64,000 nucleotides of DNA from Rhynchopus euleeides. Its lineage: Eukaryota; Euglenozoa; Diplonemea; Diplonemida; Diplonemidae. The stretch covers positions 1,488,001-1,552,000 of the forward strand of contig OY723274.1 in assembly GCA_963210315.1 (NCBI GenBank). Reading direction: 5' to 3'. Positions 51,679-61,880 of the stretch are shown piece after piece (the first letter of the stretch is position 1; the number at the start of each line of letters is the position of its first letter). A model generated the notes under the pieces. The model was given only the letters and a program-made list of their open reading frames with translations, was not told the DNA's origin and made no database searches. Position numbers and translations under genes: made by a program.

Positions 51679-52664
51679 CCCCTGCCGGAGAGAGGATGCT
51701 GGTTCAGCTGTCTCGCGAGATATTTTTTGCCCCCCCCCCCCCCAGGCTGTATCCTGACACCAAAATCTGGTTTTTCCGGTGGCGAAAAATTTTTCTCGAC
51801 CCTCGATTTTGCCAGATTTTTTTTACCCCTCAATTTTTTTCGGCGCCCTTCGGGCGCCGAAACCTCAACCCACTCGGTCAGTCATGACCGCCCTTCTGGA
51901 ACCTCCACCCCAACACGCGTACTTGCCGTTGCCAAATAGCCCGACGACGAGGTCTTCCTCTGCATTATTTTGTCCGTCTGGATGACCTGAATGAAATCAT
52001 CAGATGAGACTCGCAGAGCGGAAACTGGGAGGCCGGACTCCAAATAACCTCACATACTTGAGGACATCACCGAGCAAGTCTTGCAGGGAAGTGTAAACCA
52101 TAAACAACCAAAGTGTACGTGACTGTTGGCAACTTCTCGACGGAACTGGCGAAGCATAGTCTTCACCGTTGTCCACTGCACAACCAGAGCGTCCTCCTGT
52201 GCCCCCTCCAGGAGGCCTGTGCCTGCCTTTGACACAGTCGTGAACTCCGAAAGAGGACACAAAGTTCGCTGTCGATGTATCGACCAGCTTGGCCTGCTGT
52301 GCGTTCAGGGCTTTGAGAAATAGTTGAAAAGAAATCTGACCTCCAGGGAAACTCGGACTTTTTTTTCCCTCCAGCCAAAAATCCCGTGGCGAAAATATTT
52401 TTTTTCGCCAAGCTGGTTTCCAGAAATATTTTTTTTTGAGAGAAAAAGTTTTTTTTCGCCACGGGGGATATCCACTGCCCCCCCCCCCCCTCGCCCCCCT
52501 CACCAAGCCAGGCTTGTTTGTTTATGCGAAGAAGCCGGTGTGCGGGGGCGTTGCGATGCAGTGCAGGGGGTGAGGTCGAACCCCACAAAGGAATGCAGGC
52601 AAAACCAAGCAGGCCCTGCCCCTGAGGGATATAACATACCTCAACAGCGTGGTGCGCGCGGGGG
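51679..52664. other. No supported gene; hairpins and T-rich blocks
   Basis: C run ending in CAG (51730-51746), a perfect hairpin with TTCG loop (51840-51858, GGCGCCC/GGGCGCC), and A/T-rich blocks with inverted GTGGCGAAAA/TTTTCGCCAC segments at 52382-52463. No coding evidence. Confidence 0.4.
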
Positions 52665-52962
52665 TGGGGGGGAGTCTTGCTCGGTCAGAGGATACAAAGG
52701 AGATAGGGGGAGGGGGAGGTCAGTTCATCCAGGTCTGCTTGTAGTATCAGTTCGCGTGCGGAGGGGCTGGAGCGGGGAACAAAGAGACACAAATCCTGCT
52801 GTGAGTTGTGCGGTGTTTCCCCTCAGCCCCCCTTCCAACCTTGCGTATTGCAAGTGGTAGTAAAAAGAAAAACACGACAGGTCAGAGCGCCCGTCCTTCC
52901 TCGACCTCACGACTCCCCCCTACGCACCTACGGTGCTCAAACAAGTTTGTGGTGGGGTGGGG
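52665..52962 (+). repeat. 298-bp direct repeat, copy 2
   Basis: Partner of 17557-17854. After the repeat the two loci diverge at a GTGGG simple-sequence run. Confidence 0.85.
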
Positions 52963-54114
52963 GTGGGGGGATGCCGCGGAGATTCACCCCCGAGGCGAAC
53001 CTCCCTCCCACCGCCCCCCTCCAGAAGAACAGCGTCGCCTGTGTGCATCTCTGCAATGGTCACGGCGGAGCTGCGTGACCCCCACCCTCACCCCCCCCCC
53101 CCCCCTCCACCGCCACAGAGGAGATCTCATCCAGAGCAGGTTGCTGCATTGCTTCAAAAAAAGGTTCGCAGCTGAATGCGCGGGGAGGGGAGGGGGGGGG
53201 GGGTGGCGGTGGTGGTAGTGCGTGTTTCTGACATGCAACAGCTTGGAGTTGGACTCTCTCTTGCTGGCAAATGGGCTTTCCCCCGAAGCGGTAGGGAAAA
53301 AAAATGTCCTGGATGACTGGTCTGAACCAGCTGTGTGCGCTGAACCTGGTGGTTTCCCCCCTCACCCCCCTCCCAGCACTGTATATTCACGGGTTGTGCC
53401 CCCACACTGTAGGGTGCCAGCTTACTGCCCTTTGCACCACGCATCGTCACAGGGGGCTGATCCTTGTCTGTGGGAGACTACTGATCGCAAAACCCACATG
53501 GGTATTTGCGGCATTCTGTGCGGGGTGAAGGGTTCATTCTTATTTCCTGTTCGGAGAGATGGTGAAGATGGGTGCTGGCATTCTTGTTGTGGGCGCAGTG
53601 ATCCTGACTCGCTTTCTTTTGCATGGAGGTCCGGACCTTTGCCATGCATCGCCCCGTGGCGTGTCTGTGTGTACAACAAATCGTACGGCAGGTCTGCAAC
53701 AGGCGTGAGCAGACAGAGCGCAGGCCAGGTTGTGGTGTCGCCACAGAGACCGCCGCGCCTCCTCCCCTCCCCAACCCCTCGGCGCCTCTCGCGCCAGTCT
53801 TCCTCCACCGAGCAACAAGGGAGTTATTTGCATTGCACTCTGTCCTGCACATAGTGCATCCTGGCACCACAGGCCGATTCACCTCTATCTGTTGATCTCA
53901 GACGCGCAACCTGCATATGGATGTGAGGGAGGCTGCCACCGTGTGTATACACACCTTCCTCTTTCTCGACGCCGCTCTGCAATTTGGAGAAGGCACTGTT
54001 TGTCCAGATCACGCCTGACAGAATGGATCACTGGCCTCCACACATCTGCACCCCCCACCCCACCCGCACCGCACCCCCCACCACAGGACCAGACTCCCAA
54101 ACACAGCGAGCGCA
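52963..54114. other. No supported gene; 5' flank of PTH2-like gene
   Basis: C- and G-rich blocks near 53088-53106 and 53180-53215, then mixed DNA. The final 70 bp are C/A-rich leader of the next gene (CCACCACAG acceptor-like site near 54088). Confidence 0.4.
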
Positions 54115-54717
54115 ATGCCAGGTGAGTTCGCGCCATGGGGCGAGGGCGGCGTGGAGCGGGACGAGGGGGTGCGCATGCTGGAGTCGATGGGTTTCCCCCG
54201 CAGGGACAGCCAGGCCGCCGTGGCGCTGTGCCAGAGGGGGGGCGAGTCGAAGATGTCGGGGAGGGCGTCGCAGATCCTGATCTCAGGCGCGCTGGAGCAG
54301 TACTCCCATGTGGATGACGGGTCGGATTCTCCGCCTCCTGCCTCGCATTATGAGTTTGAAGCGCAGTATAAGATGATGATCGTGCTGCGAGATGATGTGC
54401 ACCTCGGGCCTGAGAGGATGACGCTGCACGCAGCAGAGGCCTCCCTCGGGTGTGACTTCGAAGCGGGCACCTCCAAGCCAGAGTGGAAATCCATGTGGCA
54501 CCAAACAGGGAGATCGAAAATCGTGCGCACGTGCAGCTCCGAACAGGAGCTCGTTGCTGTGCAGGTGCGTGCGAAGCACCATGACATCCCCTTTGCGTTC
54601 AGCACAGAAGGGAACGACGATGACGATACGTACGTGCTTGCCGGGGTGGCGCTCGGCCCTGCACCCGCCTCACTCATTCTTCCCCTCGCAGAGCACCTTT
54701 CCAGTTTGAAGGGGTGA
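54115..54717 (+). CDS. UBA plus PTH2-domain protein (peptidyl-tRNA hydrolase 2-like)
   Basis: 200 residues. Residues 14-42 (ERDEGVRMLESMGFPRRDSQ) form a UBA-type ubiquitin-binding motif with the MGF turn. Residues 85-199 match the PTH2 fold: YKMMIVLRDDV, then WHQTGRSKIVRTCSSEQELV (usual WxxxGQxKVV), VRAKHHDIPFAF, then VLAGVALGPAPASLI (usual VLGIGPGPA). PTH2 enzymes release tRNA from stalled peptidyl-tRNA. The normal K-x3-Q-x2-H segment of helix 1 reads RMTLHAAEAS here, so Lys is Arg, Gln is His and His is Glu, and the later Asp of the DAGRT stretch is also missing. It is therefore probably a non-catalytic ubiquitin/tRNA-related adaptor, like other PTH2-domain proteins without activity. Fold call firm, activity call inferred. 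Confidence 0.82.
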   Translation: MPGEFAPWGEGGVERDEGVRMLESMGFPRRDSQAAVALCQRGGESKMSGRASQILISGALEQYSHVDDGSDSPPPASHYEFEAQYKMMIVLRDDVHLGPERMTLHAAEASLGCDFEAGTSKPEWKSMWHQTGRSKIVRTCSSEQELVAVQVRAKHHDIPFAFSTEGNDDDDTYVLAGVALGPAPASLILPLAEHLSSLKG

Positions 54718-55368
54718 GGCAATGGGGAAAGAGGGAAAGAGAGGGATGCTCGAAGGGGTGCTATGTTCGTAACACCATAGGCAGGCCCCACTGTCAGGCA
54801 TAGTGACGCAGGGGTTGTTGCCTCAGACAGGGTTCAAGGTTGGGGGCGGCAGAGTGGCAAGGCACGTGTATTGTACACAGTGGGTGTTGCAGTCTGCATG
54901 GTTGCCATTCAGGCTCCGTGCGAGATACAGGTAACGCATGTTCTGGTGCGAAGATCGCTGTGGTGGTACTTTCTGTGTATTCTTGCGTCCGTACTTCTTT
55001 TTTTGCACTGGTGCTAAAAACGCAGGAAACTTTGCTCTGTAGATCATGCAGGACACACCACACCCGCAGCAGGCGTGTGGGGTGTTCTCGCGATTGACGA
55101 ATATCCGCTGGTTCTTCTCTCCCCTTTCTGATTTGTAGACGCAAAGTTTACTAATCCACATGCATGAAGCTGTCTGTCCGTGTCTCATCTTGTAATCTTG
55201 AGGTTAAAAGAGCTGCACCAGTTGTCGACAGACGACTGTACCAAATGGCGTTGTTTCTTGACCCCTGCAATAAATTGGAAGGCATATTCCTTACACATCT
55301 GCGCGGTGATTGTTTCGCGCGAGAAATAAGGAAATAAGGTTCCACCCCCTCCCTGCAGTGCATTTTTA
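54718..55368. other. No supported gene
   Basis: 3' flank of the PTH2-like gene; short frames only, no repeats shared with other parts of the window. Confidence 0.4.
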
Positions 55369-55510
55369 CTAGTTATGAGCGACGACGCGCAGCGAAGTTG
55401 CGGAATAACAAAGGAAAAATGCACGACTGAAGCTTAAGGATGAGAACATTTCATCCACCACTTCACAGGGTCCGGACACGGCCTTGTTGACACATTGTCG
55501 TTGTAACACA
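55369..55510 (+). repeat. R1 structured repeat, copy 5
   Basis: T run, then CTAGTTATGAGCGACGACGC, the AAAATGCACGACTGAAGCTT core and CCACTTCACAGGG. A matching 3' hairpin (GGAGCTGTTCTTTCCAGCTG) appears displaced at 55709-55729, so the copy seems to contain an insertion. Confidence 0.7.
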
Positions 55511-55877
55511 CTCCATTCATGTACTCCTGGTGCGACTCCTCAAGTGTGAGCCGGGTTCAATAAAAGAACCCACATCTTAGGCCAGCAAGACTTCCCACTG
55601 TCCTGGTTCCCACTGTCTTTTGCCTCCTGTACATAGCTACACGTCGAGTAGCAGGTTCTCAAAAGAAACTGAGAACATGCGAGTCTGAGTCGGTCCTGGC
55701 ACACCATCGGAGCTGTTCTTTCCAGCTGCGGGATAAGGTGTTTCCACTAGAAATGAAAATATTTTGCAGACTAAAACAGCCGCCTTCCGGCGGTGGATTT
55801 TGTTTGTGGTTGGATGTACAGGGACATATGGATGGCACTTGCCTCGTTCACACACACACGCACCCCCCCCCTAAGGC
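55511..55877. other. No supported gene; displaced R1 end and small hairpin
   Basis: Contains the likely 3' end of R1 copy 5 and a GCCGCCTTCCGGCGG hairpin near 55781-55795, then a CA microsatellite and a C run. Confidence 0.4.
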
Positions 55878-56241
55878 ATGATGGGAAGGAAACGCATTTC
55901 CATTGAAAAATCGAAAATAAGGAAACGGAAACGGAAACGGAAAAGTTTCCTTATTTTGAGGGAACGCCCCCTTTGCACTGGGGAAGCTGGGGAAACAACA
56001 CACGTTTACCACAGTCGCTTGGACTTCCCCTGGTCTGACAGGATCTCCGCCGGTCCATACGCTTTCACTGAAGCCGCGCTTCTTCGAAGTCTTGGGGGCG
56101 GGTTGGGGTGGCATGTTCCTTCGCCCTTTGTTCATGCTGGTGTGTGTTGATAACTTTTCCAGTGCAAACCACACAGGCGTTTCCCGAAATCGAAAATATG
56201 GAAACGGAAACGGAACCGTTTCCACGTTTCCTTCCCATCAT
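55878..56241. mobile_element. Small TIR element E7 with GGAAAC arrays
   Basis: Perfect 17-bp inverted ends ATGATGGGAAGGAAACG and CGTTTCCTTCCCATCAT. Both subterminal regions contain GGAAACGGAAACGG tandem motifs next to AAATCGAAAATA(A/T)GG. The 364-bp unit is non-coding. No clear target duplication was found. Confidence 0.7.
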
Positions 56242-56528
56242 AGCCGGGTTCCCCCCCCCCCCCCTTTGGCCCTGAGAGGGCTGGAACTGCAGCGATAGGG
56301 GGAATGCTAGGTGTTAGGCCGTCGCACACAGTCTCATGCGCCTGCCAATCACAGGCGAAACTTATGTGTGTTTTGTGCCCTCAGCGAAGGACACAGAAAT
56401 ACATTCCCCTCGTTGTGCACCACGCTGTTGTGTTGAACACTCATGCGCTTCTTTCCCAGGGATAGGCCAGGGTAGTGCCCCGTGTGCTGCCTTGTGTTGA
56501 GACGTTGATTTTTAGGCAAGCGTCCGTT
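56242..56528. other. Spacer between E7 and E4
   Basis: C run, then mixed sequence with no coding evidence. Confidence 0.35.
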
Positions 56529-56530
56529 TA

Positions 56531-58290
56531 CAGGGGGGGGTCAAATAAACGTACTTAGTACTACTATTCGGCGAACGCGCGGGCCTAAATCGACCTCGCC
56601 AGAAAATTAATAAATAGTTTGCGAGCGAATAGACGTACTAAGTACGGCTATTCAACTTTTCCTAAAAACGCTGTTTGCAGGGGCTCTGCGGGGCTGTTTG
56701 GTCCACCAGGGGCGCGCTGGCCACTGCTGTCGTCCGTCTCTCACTTCTTCTGCCTTCCGGTCGAGTATCCGCTCTGTTCTCGTCCTACCACTCGCCCCTC
56801 ATTTGGTTTCGTACCGTTTTGATTTGTATTGCCCCCCCCCCCCCCCTGGTTGACATTCTTGTTGAGTTAGTGAAAGCATACACAGTTCATCAGAGCTGTC
56901 AGCTTCACTGTCGGTGGTTGGTTGGTGCGTTGATGCTTAAAAAAAGATGTGAAAAAGACAAGCCACAACCAGCACGCCCCAACTTACTTCTTCTTCAAGT
57001 TCTTGGGCTTGCTGGGGCAAGTCTGCATGTTGTGCCCAGGCTTCCTACACCCTTTGCAGAGCCTGCGGTGTTTGTTGGGAGTCTGGGTGGTCGGGGACGC
57101 TGCGCGCTTCTTTTCGGAGGACTGGGAGGACTGGGAAGGCTGTGTCTGTGTGAGAGAGTTCACACGAACCGGCTTCGCCCATGCCAAGATGCTTGACTGT
57201 TGGGTTGGCTGAGACACAACTTTCTTTTGGGTGGACTGCTTCTCTGTGCTCTCTTTTGCCTTCCCGTCCAACCCAGGTTCAAGGTCCGCACCACCAGCCT
57301 CAGGGGATGTTTCTGTGCTTGGTGCGAAGGTGAGGTCCGGACAAAGGGAGCTCTTCACGAACCCGTCCTCCTCACCCGACACCTTCAGCACGTACCCCAT
57401 ATCCCGCAAGCGCTCGGCTACCAGCGTGCCCTGGCCCGGGCCAGTTGGTTGAAGGAAGGCCGGGGAGCGCATGGCGGTGGCCCATCCTCGAATATCTTGA
57501 ACAGGAGGCATTCCATCAGCAGGAGGCACATGAAAGCATCGGACGTCATCATTATGTCGGACACCAGCCGAAGCTATTGGCTCTGTTGGTGGATGGTGAA
57601 ATCTGGGCAGTTGGATTGCGGGTTTGCGGGCGTGTGTTGATCAGTGCTGCACAACAGGAGAGAATGTCAAACAACGTCAGGGAAGGGGGCTGCGGGGGGT
57701 GGGGGGTGGGCTCAGCTGGTCCTCGAAGGCTACATCTATGGTGAGGTGTGTCTGGGGCCATCCGTCCACATCTTCTCGTTGGTGGTAGGGACTGCGGACG
57801 CCGTAGATGAGGAGTCGTTTAATGCGCGCCGCTCTTCAGCAGTGATTTTGACGCCTCTGGACCCCAGGAGTTTGCGGGTTTCCGGGTTTGCGGTCTTCAG
57901 CAGTGGTTCTGATGCCTCTGGACCGCAGGAGTTTGCGGGTTCGCTGGTTTCCCGTCCGTATGTGTCTGAGGGGGGATGCCCCGATTCCCTTCGTCACGAC
58001 ATATCTTTGAGCGTAGGTCACTTCCCCCCTCTACGGACCCCGTGCACCCTGGTTCCCCTAAGTGGCACCAATAGACCCCGTTGTCCCCATTCCTTGCCCC
58101 AAAGTTTGCAGATTTGTGTGTCTCCAAAAAGAAAATCTCAAAAAAAACGAAAAATTTCCCCAAAAAAAAGGGTGAAAAGTAAGTACTACTATTCAACGGC
58201 CCAACGTGCCCCAGAGCCCCAAAAAAATAAGTACTACTATTCGGCTAAGTACTACTATTCAACTAAGTACGTTTATTTGACCCCCCCCTG
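56531..58290. mobile_element. TIR element E4, Tc1/mariner-like ends
   Basis: Perfect 29-bp inverted ends beginning CAGGGGGGGGTCAAATAAAC, flanked by TA (56529-56530 and 58291-58292). CAGGGG(n)TCAAAT next to TA is a form common in Tc1/mariner elements. Subterminal regions repeat TACTACTATTC and GTACTTAGTAC. A minus-strand frame with a zinc knuckle lies inside. The end is related to E2 and E3 (GGGGGGGTCA). Confidence 0.8.
56984..57529 (-). CDS. CCHC zinc-knuckle protein inside element E4
   Basis: 181 residues from the first ATG; the frame stays open for at least 30 codons further upstream, so the start is uncertain or an upstream exon exists. The C-terminus has one clear CCHC knuckle (CKGCRKPGHNMQTC) in a basic tail rich in Lys and Arg. 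The middle is low complexity (Ser, Gln, Thr). Such knuckles occur in the tails of several DNA transposases and in Gag-like proteins. No catalytic domain is seen, so this is likely the tail of a degenerate transposase or a captured gene fragment. Confidence 0.5.
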   Translation of the reverse strand: MPPADGMPPVQDIRGWATAMRSPAFLQPTGPGQGTLVAERLRDMGYVLKVSGEEDGFVKSSLCPDLTFAPSTETSPEAGGADLEPGLDGKAKESTEKQSTQKKVVSQPTQQSSILAWAKPVRVNSLTQTQPSQSSQSSEKKRAASPTTQTPNKHRRLCKGCRKPGHNMQTCPSKPKNLKKK

Positions 58291-58292
58291 TA

Positions 58293-58468
58293 ATCCGCCC
58301 CATTATTTTCCGGTGTTTTCTCACAAACAACACCCTGTCTTTTCGTTATCTCTCAGTTTACCCTGAAAGTGTACCTACGAGTGCAGCAAGATGTGCAACT
58401 CCGATATACTGTGAATACTGTAAACGTAAAGGCCTGGACCGCAAAAAGTAGGGAGGGAAAAAAAAAAA
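58293..58468. other. Spacer before LINE remnant
   Basis: Includes an A run (58459-58470). No coding evidence. Confidence 0.35.
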
Positions 58469-58711
58469 AACATCCCGGGCACGGCACAACCACCTTGCCA
58501 ACCCTGCCTGAAGCATGCGCCGGGCCACCCCCCGCCTGGGGTCTCACTGAAGCACCTCTTCTTCGGCTGCCCCGCGACAGCGTCGGCCCGACACCACCTC
58601 ACAGCCACAAACGTGCACAACCTGCTGTTGCACAACTGCAAGGAGGCGCTGCGCTACCTGGCCGAGGCAGGGGTAACGGAGCACGGCGAGAAGGACTACC
58701 TGAACGCGTGA
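58469..58711 (+). pseudogene. 3' end of a non-LTR retrotransposon (LINE) ORF, remnant
   Basis: About 80 codons ending in TGA at 58709-58711. The frame reads PPCQPCLKHAPG, then SLKHLFFGCPATASARHHL, then NLLLHNCKEALRYLAEAG. The C-x2-C, H-x4-C spacing together with HLFFGCP and a closing helix LRYLAEAG is the usual C-terminal zinc segment of LINE reverse transcriptases. No reverse transcriptase domain is upstream, as expected for a 5'-truncated copy. Confidence 0.55.
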
Positions 58712-58811
58712 ACCAAATAACATCATCAGAGAACAAGGGCTTCGGCCCGACCTCCCAGCACCCCCCCCCCCCCATCCCAGCCCCACGTCACTTTCCACAG
58801 GCCGCCAGGCG

Positions 58812-61800
58812 CGTCAGCGTCGGCGACCGCCCGCCCCCAGTCTGAGAGGCATCAGCCGAATCTCGGTGGAGGCGGGCACAAAACAAAAGGGAGAGTCGTC
58901 ACTGTGCATATCAGCACGGTCCCGCCCTCTGTGCCAGACCAACACACCACCAAAGGAAAAGAGGAAGAGGCGACGTAAGGCAATGCCTCCGTGCGGCCAG
59001 GAGAACACGAAATAGCGACCCCCTCAACGGGGAATGCTACGAGCACGGCCAAAAATCGTTCAAAATCGTTCAAGTATGGACCACCAGGGGGTCTGAGACG
59101 GTCCGTAGGCCAGGCATATTCCGCTATTCCAGCATGTGCTGCCTCCTGATAGGCTTTGTTGACGTTTTTCCGAAGCCACTTTCCCCTCGGATCCGCAGTG
59201 CGGGGGCTTATTGCAGAGAGAAGAGGTATATAGCCTCCCTCCGATCCAATAGCGTTCCGATGAATATGCGGGCGCACTCCGCCATTACCATGGCATAGTG
59301 AGAAACCAGCCCTGCTACTACGTCTTTGGTCAGACGTTAAACTGCCTGGAGGGAAACGTCCCCGGACTATGACGGGTGCCTGCACCAATAATCTAGCACG
59401 GTGATGGGTGGAAACGCCCGGAGTCTGTACAATCACACGCCAGGCTGGCACCTTGGTACCGGAGACCGACTGGGGAGCCGGACGGTCCCAGGATAAGCGC
59501 CTTGCAGAGGACTCCAGCCCCGTGATGCTGGTAGCCTCGACCTCTTTTCAATTTCTTTATTTCTCCGTTTGTTTTAGGATGTAGCACCACCACGTGGGCC
59601 CAAAAGGAAAGATATGTTGTGACACCCGCTCAGGCAGAAGGGGCCAACCCGACTGCAAAAAAGAATGATGTTGAAGCCACAGGCCGCAAAAAATATGGCC
59701 TAAAAAGGTAGTTAGGAAAGCCCCATGCACGCAGTTACACATCACCAACTTAACAAGCTACCCCACGGGTGCCAGTTTGCAATGAACAGACTGCATCCGA
59801 CGCAGGTTGCGGAGTTGGGATAGCACGCATCACCATCCCACATTACAGGCCCTTTGTTTGGGGAAGTTGTGGATCCGGGCACTGTGGGACACTCCCCAGT
59901 GCCCCTCAGTTGAGTCTGATTTGTGCGAGCCAAACTCAGGTCCAAGTTCGATTTTTTGAACCGAAGGAGCAGGAGAACATTCTTGGCCGTGCTCTTCGCA
60001 GCCTCCCGTGAGAGGGGTCCCTGCCTTGGGATCTTCTGGCCGCACGGCGGTATTGCCCAATGCCGCCTTCCTTCCTTTCCCCTTTGTTTTTTTTTTGATA
60101 CTTTGGCGGAGCTAACCAGGAAGCTTTCTGTGCCTTCAGCCGGATCTTGCGACCCCTCTGACACCACTTCATCAGACTGGGGGACAGTGAACACAAGGCG
60201 TGGTGTCTGCGTTCCAACAAAACACTGCCTGGGGGGGCCGTCCCCGGACCATGACGGGTGCCTGCACCAGGAGTCTAGCACGGCCGTGGTCCAGGGCATG
60301 ACCGAAAACTGCTTGGGTACCGAGGCTCCCCAGACCAGGATGGGTGGAGACACCTGGAGTCTAAATAGTCACACCACGTCAGGCCAGACCTTCGCATTGC
60401 ACTCCGCGAAGACTGCCACACAGCCGCGGGGCAGGTGTGCAGCCTGTGGAAAACCTCGTACAGAAAAGACTGTAAGGGACGACAGCCCCGCCGAGGCGAT
60501 ACAGCGCCAGACGCGGCCCGAGTTTCTGGAGACCGACCGGGGAACTGGTACGTCTTCAGGATAAGCGCCTCACAGAGGACTGATCCTCACCTGTGTGATC
60601 CGTGAACCTCAGCCCCATGGTGCTGGAGTGGAGCGGGTGCCTCGACCTCTTTTCGGGTTTTTTCTGCTTCTTTATTTTCTTTTGGGTGCGTCCACCAAAG
60701 AAAACGTGGCCACCCACTCGCAGAGGCTCCCGAAAGCTCCAGCATCAGCTCGAGGTTCATGGTGTAGATCGGTGTCTCCAGAAGAAGGGGATGTCCGGTC
60801 GAAGAAGACAAACGACGAAGACAACCACACAGGCCGCACAAAAAAAAACAAACCTTCGGCGATAACCGGTTTGGTTATCTCGTTTTCTGTTGTCCCCCAG
60901 CGGGGGGAACAGATAGCCCCTCTCTTTTTGCTGGGTTGGAGGCTTGCCCTCTCTCCCCCTTCTCTCTTGCCTCTCCTGCATGAACCGTTCTCGCAAATTG
61001 TGCGTGCCGGCAGTGGCATTCGCCGAGAGTCACCAAGAGCGCCTGCAATTGGCAGAGCCGAGACTTTCGTTAATGCCAATGTTCCCTTTCTCTCTGGAGA
61101 GGTGGGAAAGGGGTCTCCGCTCCGGTGGAAAATGGTGCATTTCGGCGCATTTGATAGCGTATCAGTTGTCGTGCGATAGTCTTTCGTGGACTTTCTGTGC
61201 GATGCGGGTCCGCTAATTCAGCAGAGCCAATGCGCATTTGAGTTTTGTGTGAAGAAAGGAAATGTCTCTGACATTTGCCGGAAAAAAAACTTGCTGGTGG
61301 CCGGAGAATTACCCTCTCTCTCTCTCCCCCTCTCCCCTCCCTGTTAAAGCTGCAGGGGCGGTGCTTTATTGAACGATTTGAACGATTTTTGGCCGTGCTC
61401 GTAGCATTCCCCGTTGAGGGGGTCGCTATTTCGTGTTCTCCTGGCCGCACGGAGGCATTGCCTTACGTCGCCTCTTCCTCTTTTCCTTTGGTGGTGTGTT
61501 GGTCTGGCACAGAGGGCGGGACCGTGCTGATATGCACAGTGACGACTCTCCCTTTTGTTTTGTGCCCGCCTCCACCGAGATTCGGCTGATGCCTCTCAGA
61601 CTGGGGGCGGGCGGTCGCCGACCCTTTTCTGTACGAGGTTTTCCACAGGCTGCACACCTGCCCCGCGGCTGTGTGGCAGTCTTCGCGGAGTGCAATGCGA
61701 AGGTCTGGCCTGACGTGGTGTGACTATTTAGACTCCAGGTGTCTCCACCCTTCCTGGTCTGGGGAGCCTCGGTACCCAAGCAGTTTTCGGTCATGCCCTG

Positions 61801-61880
61801 GACCACGGCCGTGCTAGACTCCTGGTGCAGGCACCCGTCATGGTCCGGGGACGGCCCCCCCAGGCAGTTTAACGTCTTAC
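58812..61880. repeat. Scrambled repeat family R3, five partial copies in both orientations
   Basis: Two modules recur. Module 1 begins GTCCCCGGACCATGACGGGT and contains GCATTGCACTCCGCGAAGAC; module 2 has GTCTGAGAGGCATCAGCCGA and CCGTGCGGCCAGGAGAACAC. Copies: module 2 plus strand 58812-59075; module 1 plus strand 59335-59575; module 2 minus strand 59935-60115; module 1 plus strand 60225-60485 with tail to 60680; modules 1 and 2 together, minus strand, 61365-61880. The last copy gives the original order. Its minus-strand frame (61426-61806) keeps CAACGKPRTEKGRR and a basic tail PPKEKRKRRRK, so the parent element probably encoded a nucleic-acid-binding protein. Confidence 0.7.
60690..61364. other. 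No supported gene between R3 copies
   Basis: CT microsatellite (61314-61330) and mixed sequence. Frames here are short. Confidence 0.35.

Noticed and set aside
57500-57640. BIR-like domain upstream of the zinc-knuckle frame
   Set aside because: Only a short ASAG...DDVRCFH resemblance; the zinc ligands of a BIR domain are absent.
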